Shown here piece by piece: positions 1-6,945 of a stretch of DNA of 64,000 bases. The notes under the pieces were generated by a model. The model was not told the DNA's origin. It worked only from the letters and a program-made list of their open reading frames with translations, and ran no database searches. Numbering within the stretch: position 1 is the first letter of the stretch; each line of letters opens with the position of its first letter. A program made the translations under genes and the position numbers. The DNA is taken from contig NZ_PJMU01000001.1 in NCBI RefSeq assembly GCF_002846395.1, positions 1,426,001-1,490,000 on the forward strand. Direction: 5' to 3'. The DNA comes from Pontibacter ramchanderi. GTDB lineage: Bacteria > Bacteroidota > Bacteroidia > Cytophagales > Hymenobacteraceae.

Positions 1-110
1 TCGGATTCGACGAGCGCAACGTCCCGGCTATCATGCAATTCCTGATTGAGGAAGCCATGAACGGGACAGACAAGAGAGAAATAATTGAGCAGGTAAAGCA
101 AACGCTATAG
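1..110 (+). CDS. C-terminal end of an unidentified protein (partial)
   Basis: The window opens inside a reading frame whose codons start at position 3 and which ends with TAG at 108-110. About 35 C-terminal residues are visible. They are acidic and helical in character, with an FLIEEAMNG segment and an EIIEQVKQTL end. This is too little to assign a family. The next gene starts two bases after the stop, so this is probably the first visible gene of a three-gene operon with the membrane protein and the lipoprotein downstream. Confidence 0.6.
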   Translation, partial: GFDERNVPAIMQFLIEEAMNGTDKREIIEQVKQTL

Positions 111-112
111 TC

Positions 113-1366
113 ATGGTCAAACTATTCAAAGGCATATTCGATAGTGCAGCACCAGCCGAAGTACTGGAGCGCACCCCATCTTACCAGGATTTTGTACTGA
201 TCGACTGGTACGACGAAGGCAAAGCAAAAGCACAGAATCACGGCGCTTCTGAGACAGGGCTAAAAACCTGCATTGGCAAAATTTACCATAACCATAAGGA
301 GATTCTGCGCCAGGACGAGATAGAGCAGGAAAAGGCGAAGCAGCCTTTTCGGGTGAAGCTTAGGGAATACATGATGAAGAACGAGGTATACCACAACCGC
401 CTTGAGAAGATCAAGCATGTAGAGGTACCTAAGATTGAGGAGAAAATTGAAGCTCTGCAGGAAGAGATCCGGGAAATGAAAAGGAACCCGCAGGATTTCA
501 TCGGCGACAAGGTGGGTAAGGCCGGTTTTGTGATCGGCACCATTATCCTCACTTTCCTGACAGTATACCTGTTTATCTTCTATAGTTCAGCTTCTTTCTC
601 CGCTTTCTTCAAAGAATTCACAGTAGGTGAACTGGGAGTTGCTAACTCCATCTTTGATGCACAAGCCCTCTCAAAGGCTTACAAAGACGGGTTTACAGAA
701 TTGGTGCTCATCCTGACTATTCCCTTTGTGTTCCTGGGCCTCGGCTACCTCATTCACAAATTTCAGGAAGTAAAAGGCTGGGGCAAATATCCTAAAATTG
801 TCATGCTAATAGCTGTTACTTTCATTTTTGACGCTATCCTTGCTTATGAGATTACAGAGAAGATCTATAATATAAAGGCAGAAAACAGCTTTGACGACAT
901 CCCGCCATACACCGTAGCCATGGCATTTCAGTCAGTCAACTTTTGGCTCATCATCTTTGCAGGATTTGTGGTGTATTTAGTCTGGGGTTTAGTATTTGAC
1001 TTTGTGATGGAGGCCTACGGCAAATTAGATCAGTTAAGCGTGATTGTAAAAGCAAAAAAGGAGGAAATCGCTAAGAAAGAAGAGCAACTGCATAAGCTTG
1101 ATGAAGAAACAGATAAACTGAACAATATTATTGGCAGCAACAATACTGAGATAGAAAAGCTCAAGACCATTCTTGACCATTCGGACATCATTAAACCAAA
1201 GGAGTTGGAGCACTCCCTCATGCGGTTCCTGGATGGTTGGCTGGAGTTTCTCAATTTCAACAGCCGCGATGAAACAGCACGCCAGAACGCACATAACCTG
1301 GTAGTAGAATTTATACAAATGAATGTTAAACCCATGGAAGCCCTCGCCCAAGACAATGAAAAATAA
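113..1366 (+). CDS. Coiled-coil membrane protein of unknown function
   Basis: I do not recognise a named family in this 417-residue protein. Four hydrophobic segments are visible at about residues 137-158, 195-214, 228-247 and 276-298. A charged, heptad-like helix lies before them (about 95-125) and another after them (about 310-352), so long coiled coils probably extend from the inner membrane on both sides of the membrane domain. The ATG lies two bases after the upstream stop. The end overlaps the start of the following lipoprotein gene by 11 bp, which points to translational coupling. The gene is AT-richer than most of the window and has only one copy of the AGGTATA motif. It could be a scaffold or sensor in an accessory system, but that is inference. 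Confidence 0.75.
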   Translation: MVKLFKGIFDSAAPAEVLERTPSYQDFVLIDWYDEGKAKAQNHGASETGLKTCIGKIYHNHKEILRQDEIEQEKAKQPFRVKLREYMMKNEVYHNRLEKIKHVEVPKIEEKIEALQEEIREMKRNPQDFIGDKVGKAGFVIGTIILTFLTVYLFIFYSSASFSAFFKEFTVGELGVANSIFDAQALSKAYKDGFTELVLILTIPFVFLGLGYLIHKFQEVKGWGKYPKIVMLIAVTFIFDAILAYEITEKIYNIKAENSFDDIPPYTVAMAFQSVNFWLIIFAGFVVYLVWGLVFDFVMEAYGKLDQLSVIVKAKKEEIAKKEEQLHKLDEETDKLNNIIGSNNTEIEKLKTILDHSDIIKPKELEHSLMRFLDGWLEFLNFNSRDETARQNAHNLVVEFIQMNVKPMEALAQDNEK

Positions 1367-2255
1367 GCTCCTATCCCTGTTTCTTGCCTTCGCCCTATTC
1401 AGCTGCGGCAGTTCTGAAGAAGCAAATATTGAGAAGGCATCTGTAGAGCCACAGACTGCAGAAGTTAAACCCCAGATGCTGAACATCAGCATTGTACTAG
1501 ACTTGTCAGACAGAGTAATTCAGCCCATGCAGCCCACGCAGGCTGAGCGTGATATCCAGATTGTAGGTAAGCTGACGGAGGTATTCAGAAATAACATGAA
1601 AGCAAAGGGCTCTTTCCAGTCGAAAGACAAAATAAGAGTGCTGTTTAAACCTGCTCCTAATGATCCGAACATCAATAATATCGCCAAGAAGCTGTCGGTG
1701 GATCTTTCGAACATGAACAGCAAACAGAAGAAAGAAGTATACGACAACATCACTACCAATTTCGAGGAAGGTCTGAGAGAAATCTATACCCAGACCATCA
1801 ACAGTAAAAACTGGGTAGGCTCTGATGTCTGGCGCTTCTTTAAAAATGATGTAAAAGATCTTTGCATAGAGTCTAATCCTGAATACCGCAATATCTTGGT
1901 TATAGTGACAGATGGCTATCTCTATCATGAGCAGTCAAAGGACCGTCATCAGAATAAAACCTCTTACATCACACCGAAGTTTCTGCAGGACGAAGGCTTT
2001 AGAAAAGGCGGTGATTGGCGAGAGAAAATGAAAAAGGAAAGCTATGGCTTACTGAGCACCAACCAAAAAATCGAAAACCTGGAAGTTATGGTGTTGGAAA
2101 TTAATGCATCTGATTCTCACAAGAATGAAGAGGATATTATCAAAGCATATCTTAACGAATGGTTTCGGGATATGAGCATTGAAGATCCGGTGCTGCATAC
2201 TACCGATCTACCCTCGAACACAGACAAGAGAATTGAGAACTTCTTTAGAAGCTAA
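1356..2255 (+). CDS. Lipoprotein with von Willebrand A-like features
   Basis: The start at 1356 was chosen because it gives a clean lipoprotein signal: MKNK, a hydrophobic stretch, and the lipobox LFSC with Cys17 as the lipidation site. An in-frame ATG at 1323 would add 11 unlikely residues. The mature protein (about 282 aa) has a hydrophobic strand followed by D49-L-S51 and, later, a strand ending in T185-D-G. This order resembles a vWA fold with a MIDAS site, although the third MIDAS residue of the first motif is Arg rather than Ser. It overlaps the upstream membrane-protein gene by 11 bp and is followed by a terminator, so it closes the operon. A metal-dependent binding role in the envelope is plausible but unproven. 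Confidence 0.7.
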   Translation: MKNKLLSLFLAFALFSCGSSEEANIEKASVEPQTAEVKPQMLNISIVLDLSDRVIQPMQPTQAERDIQIVGKLTEVFRNNMKAKGSFQSKDKIRVLFKPAPNDPNINNIAKKLSVDLSNMNSKQKKEVYDNITTNFEEGLREIYTQTINSKNWVGSDVWRFFKNDVKDLCIESNPEYRNILVIVTDGYLYHEQSKDRHQNKTSYITPKFLQDEGFRKGGDWREKMKKESYGLLSTNQKIENLEVMVLEINASDSHKNEEDIIKAYLNEWFRDMSIEDPVLHTTDLPSNTDKRIENFFRS

Positions 2256-2290
2256 AAAGAAGGGCCCCAGGATTGGGGCCTTTCTTTTTG
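2256..2290 (+). terminator. Rho-independent terminator after the vWA-like lipoprotein
   Basis: GGCCCC at 2263-2268 pairs with GGGGCC at 2275-2280 across a 6-base loop. The stem is extended by AAGAAG/CTTTCTT and followed by a T-rich run. It starts directly after the stop codon at 2255. Confidence 0.8.
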
Positions 2291-2384
2291 AAAGTGTTCA
2301 GTTTTAATCAGGATTACAATTCCTTTGGGTAGTTTAATCTAAACTGTGTCATTTCCTGATTTCAAATTACCAGTCATAGCTATT

Positions 2385-3890
2385 TTACAGATCAGTAGCC
2401 AACTCAAATACCTCCCGGTACGCCTGCTCCATTCTCTCGATTTCATCGTCGGTGAGCTTAGCAAAGTCTTTTCTCCGGCGCTTCGGGAAACTACCCTTGT
2501 TCTGGTGCAGAAACAGGATCATCAGATTCAGCTCCTTGTCGGGCATGTCCACAATTTGCTGCAGCTCCCTTTTTGCCTCGTTATAGCGCTGAATAAAGGT
2601 AAGTTCCTGCGGCATATCATCAGTAATTGTCGACTGTATCGTGTGGGCAAGAAAAATAGTTTGGTCCGTCAAATCCGGGTAGCGGAAATACCCCTCCACT
2701 TCCTTCTTGTTGGTCACCTCCAGTTCTCCATTGGCTGTTTTGGTGTACTGCACCAGCCGCATCAAAGGTTTGGAGTAATTTTCAAGTGTTTTATCGTAGT
2801 CGCGCATGTGGCTAAGCATGTGGGCCGACACCGGAATGATCAGCCCATCGGGTACCACTCCGTCCCGTACGAGCATGTCATGGATCAGAAAACGGTGCAG
2901 CCTGCCGTTGCCGTCTTCGAATGGATGGATAAAGACGAACCCAAATGAAATGACAGTTGCTCTTACCAGAGCAGAAGCTCCCTCCGATTTGGAAGCGGTT
3001 TCTTTCAGACCCTCCATCAGTGAAAGCACAAACTCTGGTGGCGGACAAATGAAATGAATCATTTCCACGTAGTTTGGGAGTGTCTGCCCGATATAGTTCT
3101 GAAAGTTACGGTAACCGGAAGCCGCAAACCGGGGATCGACAATGGCATTTTGCAGTTGCGTCAGGTTTTCTTCGCTCAACAAATGTTCGCTTGTCCCCCT
3201 GCCGGCGTGGCTGAGCAGCGCTATAAAACGCTCCATTCTTTCGGGAGAGGGCTTCTCTTTTTCAATTTCATAGGAAGAGCGGGTTTCCTTACTATACAAG
3301 TAATGTATCGCTCTGCTGAACGTGTCCAGGTCAAAGCTTTCTTTCAACTGGTCCACTTGCTGCCGCAGGTCTTGTTGTAGTACATCTGCCAGTGCACTTG
3401 TCTTCCGTACGATGGGGCAATAAGCAGCCGTACCCAGCAAATTGTTGTTAATGCGCCACTTCTGGACTTTTACCGCCTTGCCTGTAAAGTATTTACCCTC
3501 TTCCAGCAAGTCAACATAATTTCCTCCTACCGCTACAGCAAGTGCTACTTGCCTGCCGGTTAGGAATTCGTACAGAAAACCGATCTTTCGGGCATACTTA
3601 CCTGTTGGGGAGCTTTCTACATAGGCTACAATTTCCACTTCCGAAACGAGCGCAAAAACAGCCTGCAGGAAAGCGAGATGGAGGTCATCATACTTTAAAG
3701 AGAACTCCAGGTGCGCCATTACTGTATTTGAAGCCGGTGCATATTTCGAACCATAAACCTGATTGACCTCCCCGCTAGGGGTCAGCTCCAATTTAGCGTT
3801 CTGTCCGATGTATGAACGGTGCGTCAGTGCAAAACGCATCAATTTAAAATGCTCCTGCAGCCACAGACTACCGACTGTTTGCAATTTCAT
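2385..3890 (-). CDS. Fic family protein (putative AMP transferase)
   Basis: The Fic signature HPFEDGNGR lies at residues 322-330 and is complete, including the catalytic His and the phosphate-binding GNGR. Fic enzymes usually transfer AMP from ATP to a Ser, Thr or Tyr of a target protein. SSYEIE at about 205-210, upstream of the Fic core, resembles the (S/T)xxxE inhibitory helix of self-inhibited Fic proteins, here followed by Lys rather than Gly or Asn. The first 180 residues form a separate N-terminal domain, and about 160 residues follow the motif. At 501 residues it is larger than a minimal Fic protein. It is alone on this strand. An array of palindromes at 3918-4038 lies just upstream and could be its operator. 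The substrate cannot be inferred. Confidence 0.9.
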   Translation of the reverse strand: MKLQTVGSLWLQEHFKLMRFALTHRSYIGQNAKLELTPSGEVNQVYGSKYAPASNTVMAHLEFSLKYDDLHLAFLQAVFALVSEVEIVAYVESSPTGKYARKIGFLYEFLTGRQVALAVAVGGNYVDLLEEGKYFTGKAVKVQKWRINNNLLGTAAYCPIVRKTSALADVLQQDLRQQVDQLKESFDLDTFSRAIHYLYSKETRSSYEIEKEKPSPERMERFIALLSHAGRGTSEHLLSEENLTQLQNAIVDPRFAASGYRNFQNYIGQTLPNYVEMIHFICPPPEFVLSLMEGLKETASKSEGASALVRATVISFGFVFIHPFEDGNGRLHRFLIHDMLVRDGVVPDGLIIPVSAHMLSHMRDYDKTLENYSKPLMRLVQYTKTANGELEVTNKKEVEGYFRYPDLTDQTIFLAHTIQSTITDDMPQELTFIQRYNEAKRELQQIVDMPDKELNLMILFLHQNKGSFPKRRRKDFAKLTDDEIERMEQAYREVFELATDL

Positions 3891-3910
3891 CTGTCTCTTT
3901 ATGTAAATTG

Positions 3911-4038
3911 ATTAAAATTACAGTAAAATAGTTAAAATGAATTTATTTTACAGTAAAACATATAAAAATTAAACAGGACATATTACACATACTAGAATTA
4001 CTGTAAAATGAATATAACAAGCAATAGCTACTGTAAAA
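3911..4038 (-). promoter_or_regulatory. Four regularly spaced TTACwGTAAAA palindromes upstream of fic
   Basis: Near-identical 11-mers TTACAGTAAAA (3918, 3948), TTACTGTAAAA (3998) and CTACTGTAAAA (4028) share an odd-length dyad TTAC-W-GTAA. Their centres are 3922, 3952, 4002 and 4032, so the spacings are 30, 50 and 30 bp. Multiples of 10 would place all four on about the same face of the helix. They lie 30-145 bp upstream of the fic start in very AT-rich DNA. A cooperative repressor operator is the simplest reading; the regulator is not identified. Confidence 0.55.
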
Positions 4039-4201
4039 CAATTAAATTATTAGGCGAAACAGACGGCATAAGCTTCATAAAAATGAACCGACACCAATAT
4101 CCTGAAGCGGAGATGTGTCATTATTACTAAATATATGCATATTCACACTATCGCTAAAGCAATTTTGCTTTTTTAGGTCTGTGTGCAAATCGTGTGTAAA
4201 C

Positions 4202-4237
4202 AAAAAAAGCACCTACCTCTCTGCGAGATAAGTGCTT
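4202..4237 (-). terminator. Terminator downstream of the CAT-anticodon tRNA
   Basis: Read on the minus strand, AAGCAC-TTATCTC pairs with GAG-GTAGGTGCTT (4207-4237), followed by seven T residues. It begins ten bases after the tRNA 3' end. Confidence 0.8.
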
Positions 4238-4246
4238 GATTTTGAG

Positions 4247-4320
4247 TGGGCCCACCTGGAATCGAACCAGGCACCTACTGATTATGAGTCAGTTGCTCTA
4301 ACCGAATGAGCTATAGGCCC
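4247..4320 (-). tRNA. tRNA with CAT anticodon (tRNA-Ile2 or elongator tRNA-Met)
   Basis: A 74-nt cloverleaf on the minus strand. The acceptor 5' GGGCCTA pairs with TGGGCCC and the discriminator base is A. The T arm contains GGTTCGATTCC. The anticodon stem-loop CTGACTCATAATCAG gives anticodon CAT. The GAC-CTCATAA-TC type stem is reminiscent of tRNA-Ile2, which needs TilS to make lysidine, but elongator Met cannot be excluded by eye. CCA is not encoded. The 3' end faces the AT-rich, possibly acquired region at 1-4.2 kb. Confidence 0.93.
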
Positions 4321-4355
4321 GTTCCCTTAAGAAACCCCTTTTAAAAAGCGCTTTC

Positions 4356-4386
4356 TTTGATTTGGGAGTGCAATTCTACATATTTG
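4356..4386 (+). promoter_or_regulatory. Candidate Bacteroidota promoter for the HAD gene
   Basis: TTTG at 4356-4359 is followed after 19 bases by CATATTTG (4379-4386), one mismatch from the consensus TTTG-N19-TAnnTTTG. The expected start site is around 4392, about 30 bases before the GTG at 4423. Confidence 0.4.
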
Positions 4387-4422
4387 TGGGGACAATTTCA
4401 AATACCAGACCAAAATATTTTC

Positions 4423-5055
4423 GTGGACCTGACTACTGTTAAAAACATCATCTTCGACCTCGGCGGGGTCATCATCAACATAGATTACTTCAAAAGCATT
4501 CGCGAACTGGAGCAGTACTGCACCCAGGGCCATACCATCGAGTACAGCCAACGCGCACAGTCTCACCTGTTTGACCTCTTCGAGACCGGCAACAGCAGCC
4601 CCGAGGAGTTTCGCCAGCACCTGCGCGAAGCCTACCACCTCGATGCCACCGACGAGCAGATCGACGAGGCCTGGAACGCCATGCTGCTCGACATTCCGGC
4701 CGAACGCATTGAGCTGCTCCGTGAGCTGGGCAAGAAATACCGCATCTTCCTGCTGAGCAACACCAACGCCATCCATTTGAAGCGCTTCAACGAGATGGTG
4801 GCCCACAGCTTTACCATGCCGAGCCTCGACTCGCTGTTTGAGCAGGCTTACTACTCGCACCTGATCGGGCAGCGCAAACCCGACGCCATTGTGTTTGAAC
4901 AGATCCTACAGGAGAACGGACTGAAGCGCGAAGAGACCCTCTTTATCGACGACAGCATCCAGCACATCGAGAGTGCCAACAAGATCGGCCTGCAGACGTT
5001 ATTCCTGGAGCCGCCGCTTACCATCAACCAGGTATTTAAGAATGTGGATGCCTAA
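4423..5055 (+). CDS. HAD superfamily phosphatase (YihX-like subfamily IA)
   Basis: The protein is a haloacid-dehalogenase-type hydrolase of about 210 residues. Motif I is FDLGGV (Asp12 as nucleophile), where the usual second Asp is Gly, as in the YihX-type sugar-phosphate phosphatases. LLSN is motif II, the Lys in QRKPD is motif III and FIDDS is motif IV. I prefer the GTG start at 4423, six codons before KNIIFDLGG. The in-frame ATG at 4357 lies within the predicted promoter and adds a non-conserved leader. The stop overlaps the next start (ATGCCTAA), so it is probably co-translated with the membrane protease. The substrate is unknown. Confidence 0.85.
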   Translation: MDLTTVKNIIFDLGGVIINIDYFKSIRELEQYCTQGHTIEYSQRAQSHLFDLFETGNSSPEEFRQHLREAYHLDATDEQIDEAWNAMLLDIPAERIELLRELGKKYRIFLLSNTNAIHLKRFNEMVAHSFTMPSLDSLFEQAYYSHLIGQRKPDAIVFEQILQENGLKREETLFIDDSIQHIESANKIGLQTLFLEPPLTINQVFKNVDA

Positions 5056-6328
5056 GCAGCAGAACAGGTATAACCTGCACCTGCTGCTCTTTGTGCTCAC
5101 TCTGATCACGACGACCATTGCCGGGGCCGAGTGGCGCTTCGGCAAGTTGTTCTTCTGGGGGCCGGAGGGTTTTTCGTGGACGGGTTCTTTTACCTGGGCC
5201 GAACTGGCAGCCGGGCTCTACTTCTCGCTGCCTTTTCTGGGCGTTCTAACGGTGCATGAGTTCGGGCACTACTTCACGGCCAAGCACTACCGCACCAATG
5301 TCACGCTGCCCTATTACATCCCGCTGTGGTTCGGCATCACGTCCACCATCGGCACGATGGGCGCTTTCATACGGATCCGGAGCCGCATCTTCTCAAGGCA
5401 ACAGTTCTTCGATATAGGTATAGCCGGTCCCCTGGCTGGCTTTGTGGTGGCGATCCCGCTGCTCTGGTATGGCTTCACGCACCTGCCCGAGCCTGATTTT
5501 ATCTACAGCATTCACCCGGAGTACCAGCAGTTCGGACAGGACTACGCCCGGTATGTCTACCAGGGAGAGGGTAATTTTTCGCTGGGCAAAAACCTACTTT
5601 TTCTATTTTTTGAACGATATGTCGCAGATCCGGCGCTGGTGCCCAATGCCTATGAAGTAATTCATTACCCGCTGCTTTTTGCCGGCTACCTGGCGCTGTT
5701 TTTCACAGCCCTCAACCTGCTGCCCATCGGTCAGCTGGACGGTGGACACGTGCTCTACGGCCTGATCGGGTACAGGCGCTTCAACCAGCTCTCGCCCATC
5801 TTCTTCACGCTCTTCATCGTGTATGCCGGTATGGGGATGATCTCGCCGCATCGCCAACCGCTCTGGGACGATAGCCTGTTGGTGGTGCTGGCGCCTTTTG
5901 TGTTCTTCGCCTTCCGGGGCATTCTGCACGACAATCGCCGCGGCCTGCTGGCGGCGCTGGGGATGCTGCTGGCGCAGTACAGCCTGGCCGAGACCTTCCC
6001 GGACCTGGCAGGCTACATCTGGGCATGGCCGCTATACCTGCTATACCTGTTCTTTGTGTTGGAACCCGCCACCCCAAAACTGCGCTTCACGGCTTACCTG
6101 GTGCTGATCGTGGTAGTGGTGCAGGTCCTGATCGCCTGGCTATACCCTGCCGCCGACGGCTACAGCGGCTGGCTGGTTTTCGGCCTCTTACTTTCGCGTC
6201 TGATGGGCATCTTCCATCCTTCCTGTCCAAACGAAGCGCCAATCACGACCGGACGTAAGGTGTTGGGAGTACTAGCCTTTGTGATCTTTCTGCTGTGCTT
6301 TACGCCTACGCCGTTTGTAATTGGGTAG
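5048..6328 (+). CDS. Site-2-type (M50) membrane zinc protease
   Basis: The zinc-binding motif HEFGH is at residues 70-74, inside a transmembrane segment. The second active-site motif NLLPIGQLDGG at about 223-233 supplies the third metal ligand (Asp). Around these are eight or more hydrophobic helices. Such proteases cut substrates within the membrane plane. There is no PDZ domain, so this is not the RseP-type enzyme; it resembles the compact M50 proteins of Bacteroidota and chloroplasts. The start at 5048 was chosen because MPKQQNR directly precedes the first helix, and it overlaps the HAD stop by 8 bp. The last 130 residues are almost entirely hydrophobic. The target is unknown. Confidence 0.9.
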   Translation: MPKQQNRYNLHLLLFVLTLITTTIAGAEWRFGKLFFWGPEGFSWTGSFTWAELAAGLYFSLPFLGVLTVHEFGHYFTAKHYRTNVTLPYYIPLWFGITSTIGTMGAFIRIRSRIFSRQQFFDIGIAGPLAGFVVAIPLLWYGFTHLPEPDFIYSIHPEYQQFGQDYARYVYQGEGNFSLGKNLLFLFFERYVADPALVPNAYEVIHYPLLFAGYLALFFTALNLLPIGQLDGGHVLYGLIGYRRFNQLSPIFFTLFIVYAGMGMISPHRQPLWDDSLLVVLAPFVFFAFRGILHDNRRGLLAALGMLLAQYSLAETFPDLAGYIWAWPLYLLYLFFVLEPATPKLRFTAYLVLIVVVVQVLIAWLYPAADGYSGWLVFGLLLSRLMGIFHPSCPNEAPITTGRKVLGVLAFVIFLLCFTPTPFVIG

Positions 6329-6373
6329 TTCCCCGGCCATTATCACCTCCCCCCAAGCCCCACCTTTTGTAGT

Positions 6374-6410
6374 GGTCCCCTTCCCCCAAAACAGGAGGGG
6401 GAAGGGGACC
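6374..6410. repeat. Perfect 14-bp GC-rich inverted repeat
   Basis: GGTCCCCTTCCCCC (6374-6387) and its exact reverse complement (6397-6410) flank a 9-base loop. There is no T run on either side, so it does not look like a terminator. It resembles the other CCCCTCC...GGAGGGG hairpins at 9.7, 13.0, 13.1 and 13.3 kb and probably belongs to a dispersed REP-like family. The rest of 6329-6570 shows no gene. Confidence 0.75.
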
Positions 6411-6570
6411 TCGATTTGTGTCAAGACAAAAAGGAAGGCCCGCTGGGCCAGGGCAAGCAATGCGACAACACTGGTTGCTATACCTGCAGCAAGCAGCCGC
6501 TACACCAGTTACAAACTGCCCTCATGTGTAACAACATTTGCGCTAGCGCTAAACTTGCGGTATAGCTAAA

Positions 6571-6594
6571 TAGAAAAAGGGGCCAAAGGCCCCT
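6571..6594 (-). terminator. Terminator after the rhodanese gene
   Basis: On the minus strand AGGGGCC-TTT-GGCCCCT is followed by TTTTTC. It lies 49 bp downstream of the rhodanese stop. Confidence 0.75.
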
Positions 6595-6642
6595 CTATAG
6601 TAGTCACAAACGAAGACGCTCGCGCCATATCCAAAAAACTAA

Positions 6643-6945
6643 TTATCCCTGGTAGCCAGTAATGCCCCCAAGCAGGTTACGAACCTGCTTGAACCCCTGC
6701 TGCTGCAAAAACGCTTTGGCAGAGGCAGACCGCATACCCGACTTGCAGTGCACGATCACTTCCTGCTCTTTGTAATCTTCTAGATCATCCAGGCGCTGTG
6801 GCAAAGCTCCCAGCGGGATATTCTGTGCGCCTTCAATTCTGCTTTCCTGGTGTTCCCAGTCTTCGCGCACGTCAATGATAACGGGTGTTTCCCCTTTGGC
6901 CAGTCGTTCCTTGAGCTCTTCGGCCGTGATATCTGTTGTAATCAT
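6643..6945 (-). CDS. Single-domain rhodanese-like sulfurtransferase
   Basis: This is a 100-residue stand-alone rhodanese domain. IIDVRE lies near residue 25 and the active-site loop CKSGMRS begins at Cys67, which would carry the persulfide. The length is typical of GlpE/PspE-like proteins, and there is no signal peptide, so it should be cytosolic. The start overlaps the stop of the upstream T9SS gene by four bases (ATGA), indicating an operon with it, although a functional link is not obvious. A terminator follows. Confidence 0.92.
   Translation of the reverse strand: MITTDITAEELKERLAKGETPVIIDVREDWEHQESRIEGAQNIPLGALPQRLDDLEDYKEQEVIVHCKSGMRSASAKAFLQQQGFKQVRNLLGGITGYQG

Noticed and set aside
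2346-3380. Plus-strand frames within the fic gene region
   Set aside because: They lie antisense to a 501-residue Fic protein with an intact HPFEDGNGR motif and have no supporting feature.
4140-4200. A remnant attachment site or integrase end next to the CAT-anticodon tRNA
   Set aside because: The GTGTGCAAATCGTGTGTAA stretch looked suggestive, but no duplicated tRNA 3' end or integrase fragment is visible inside the window, so only a general island hypothesis is kept.
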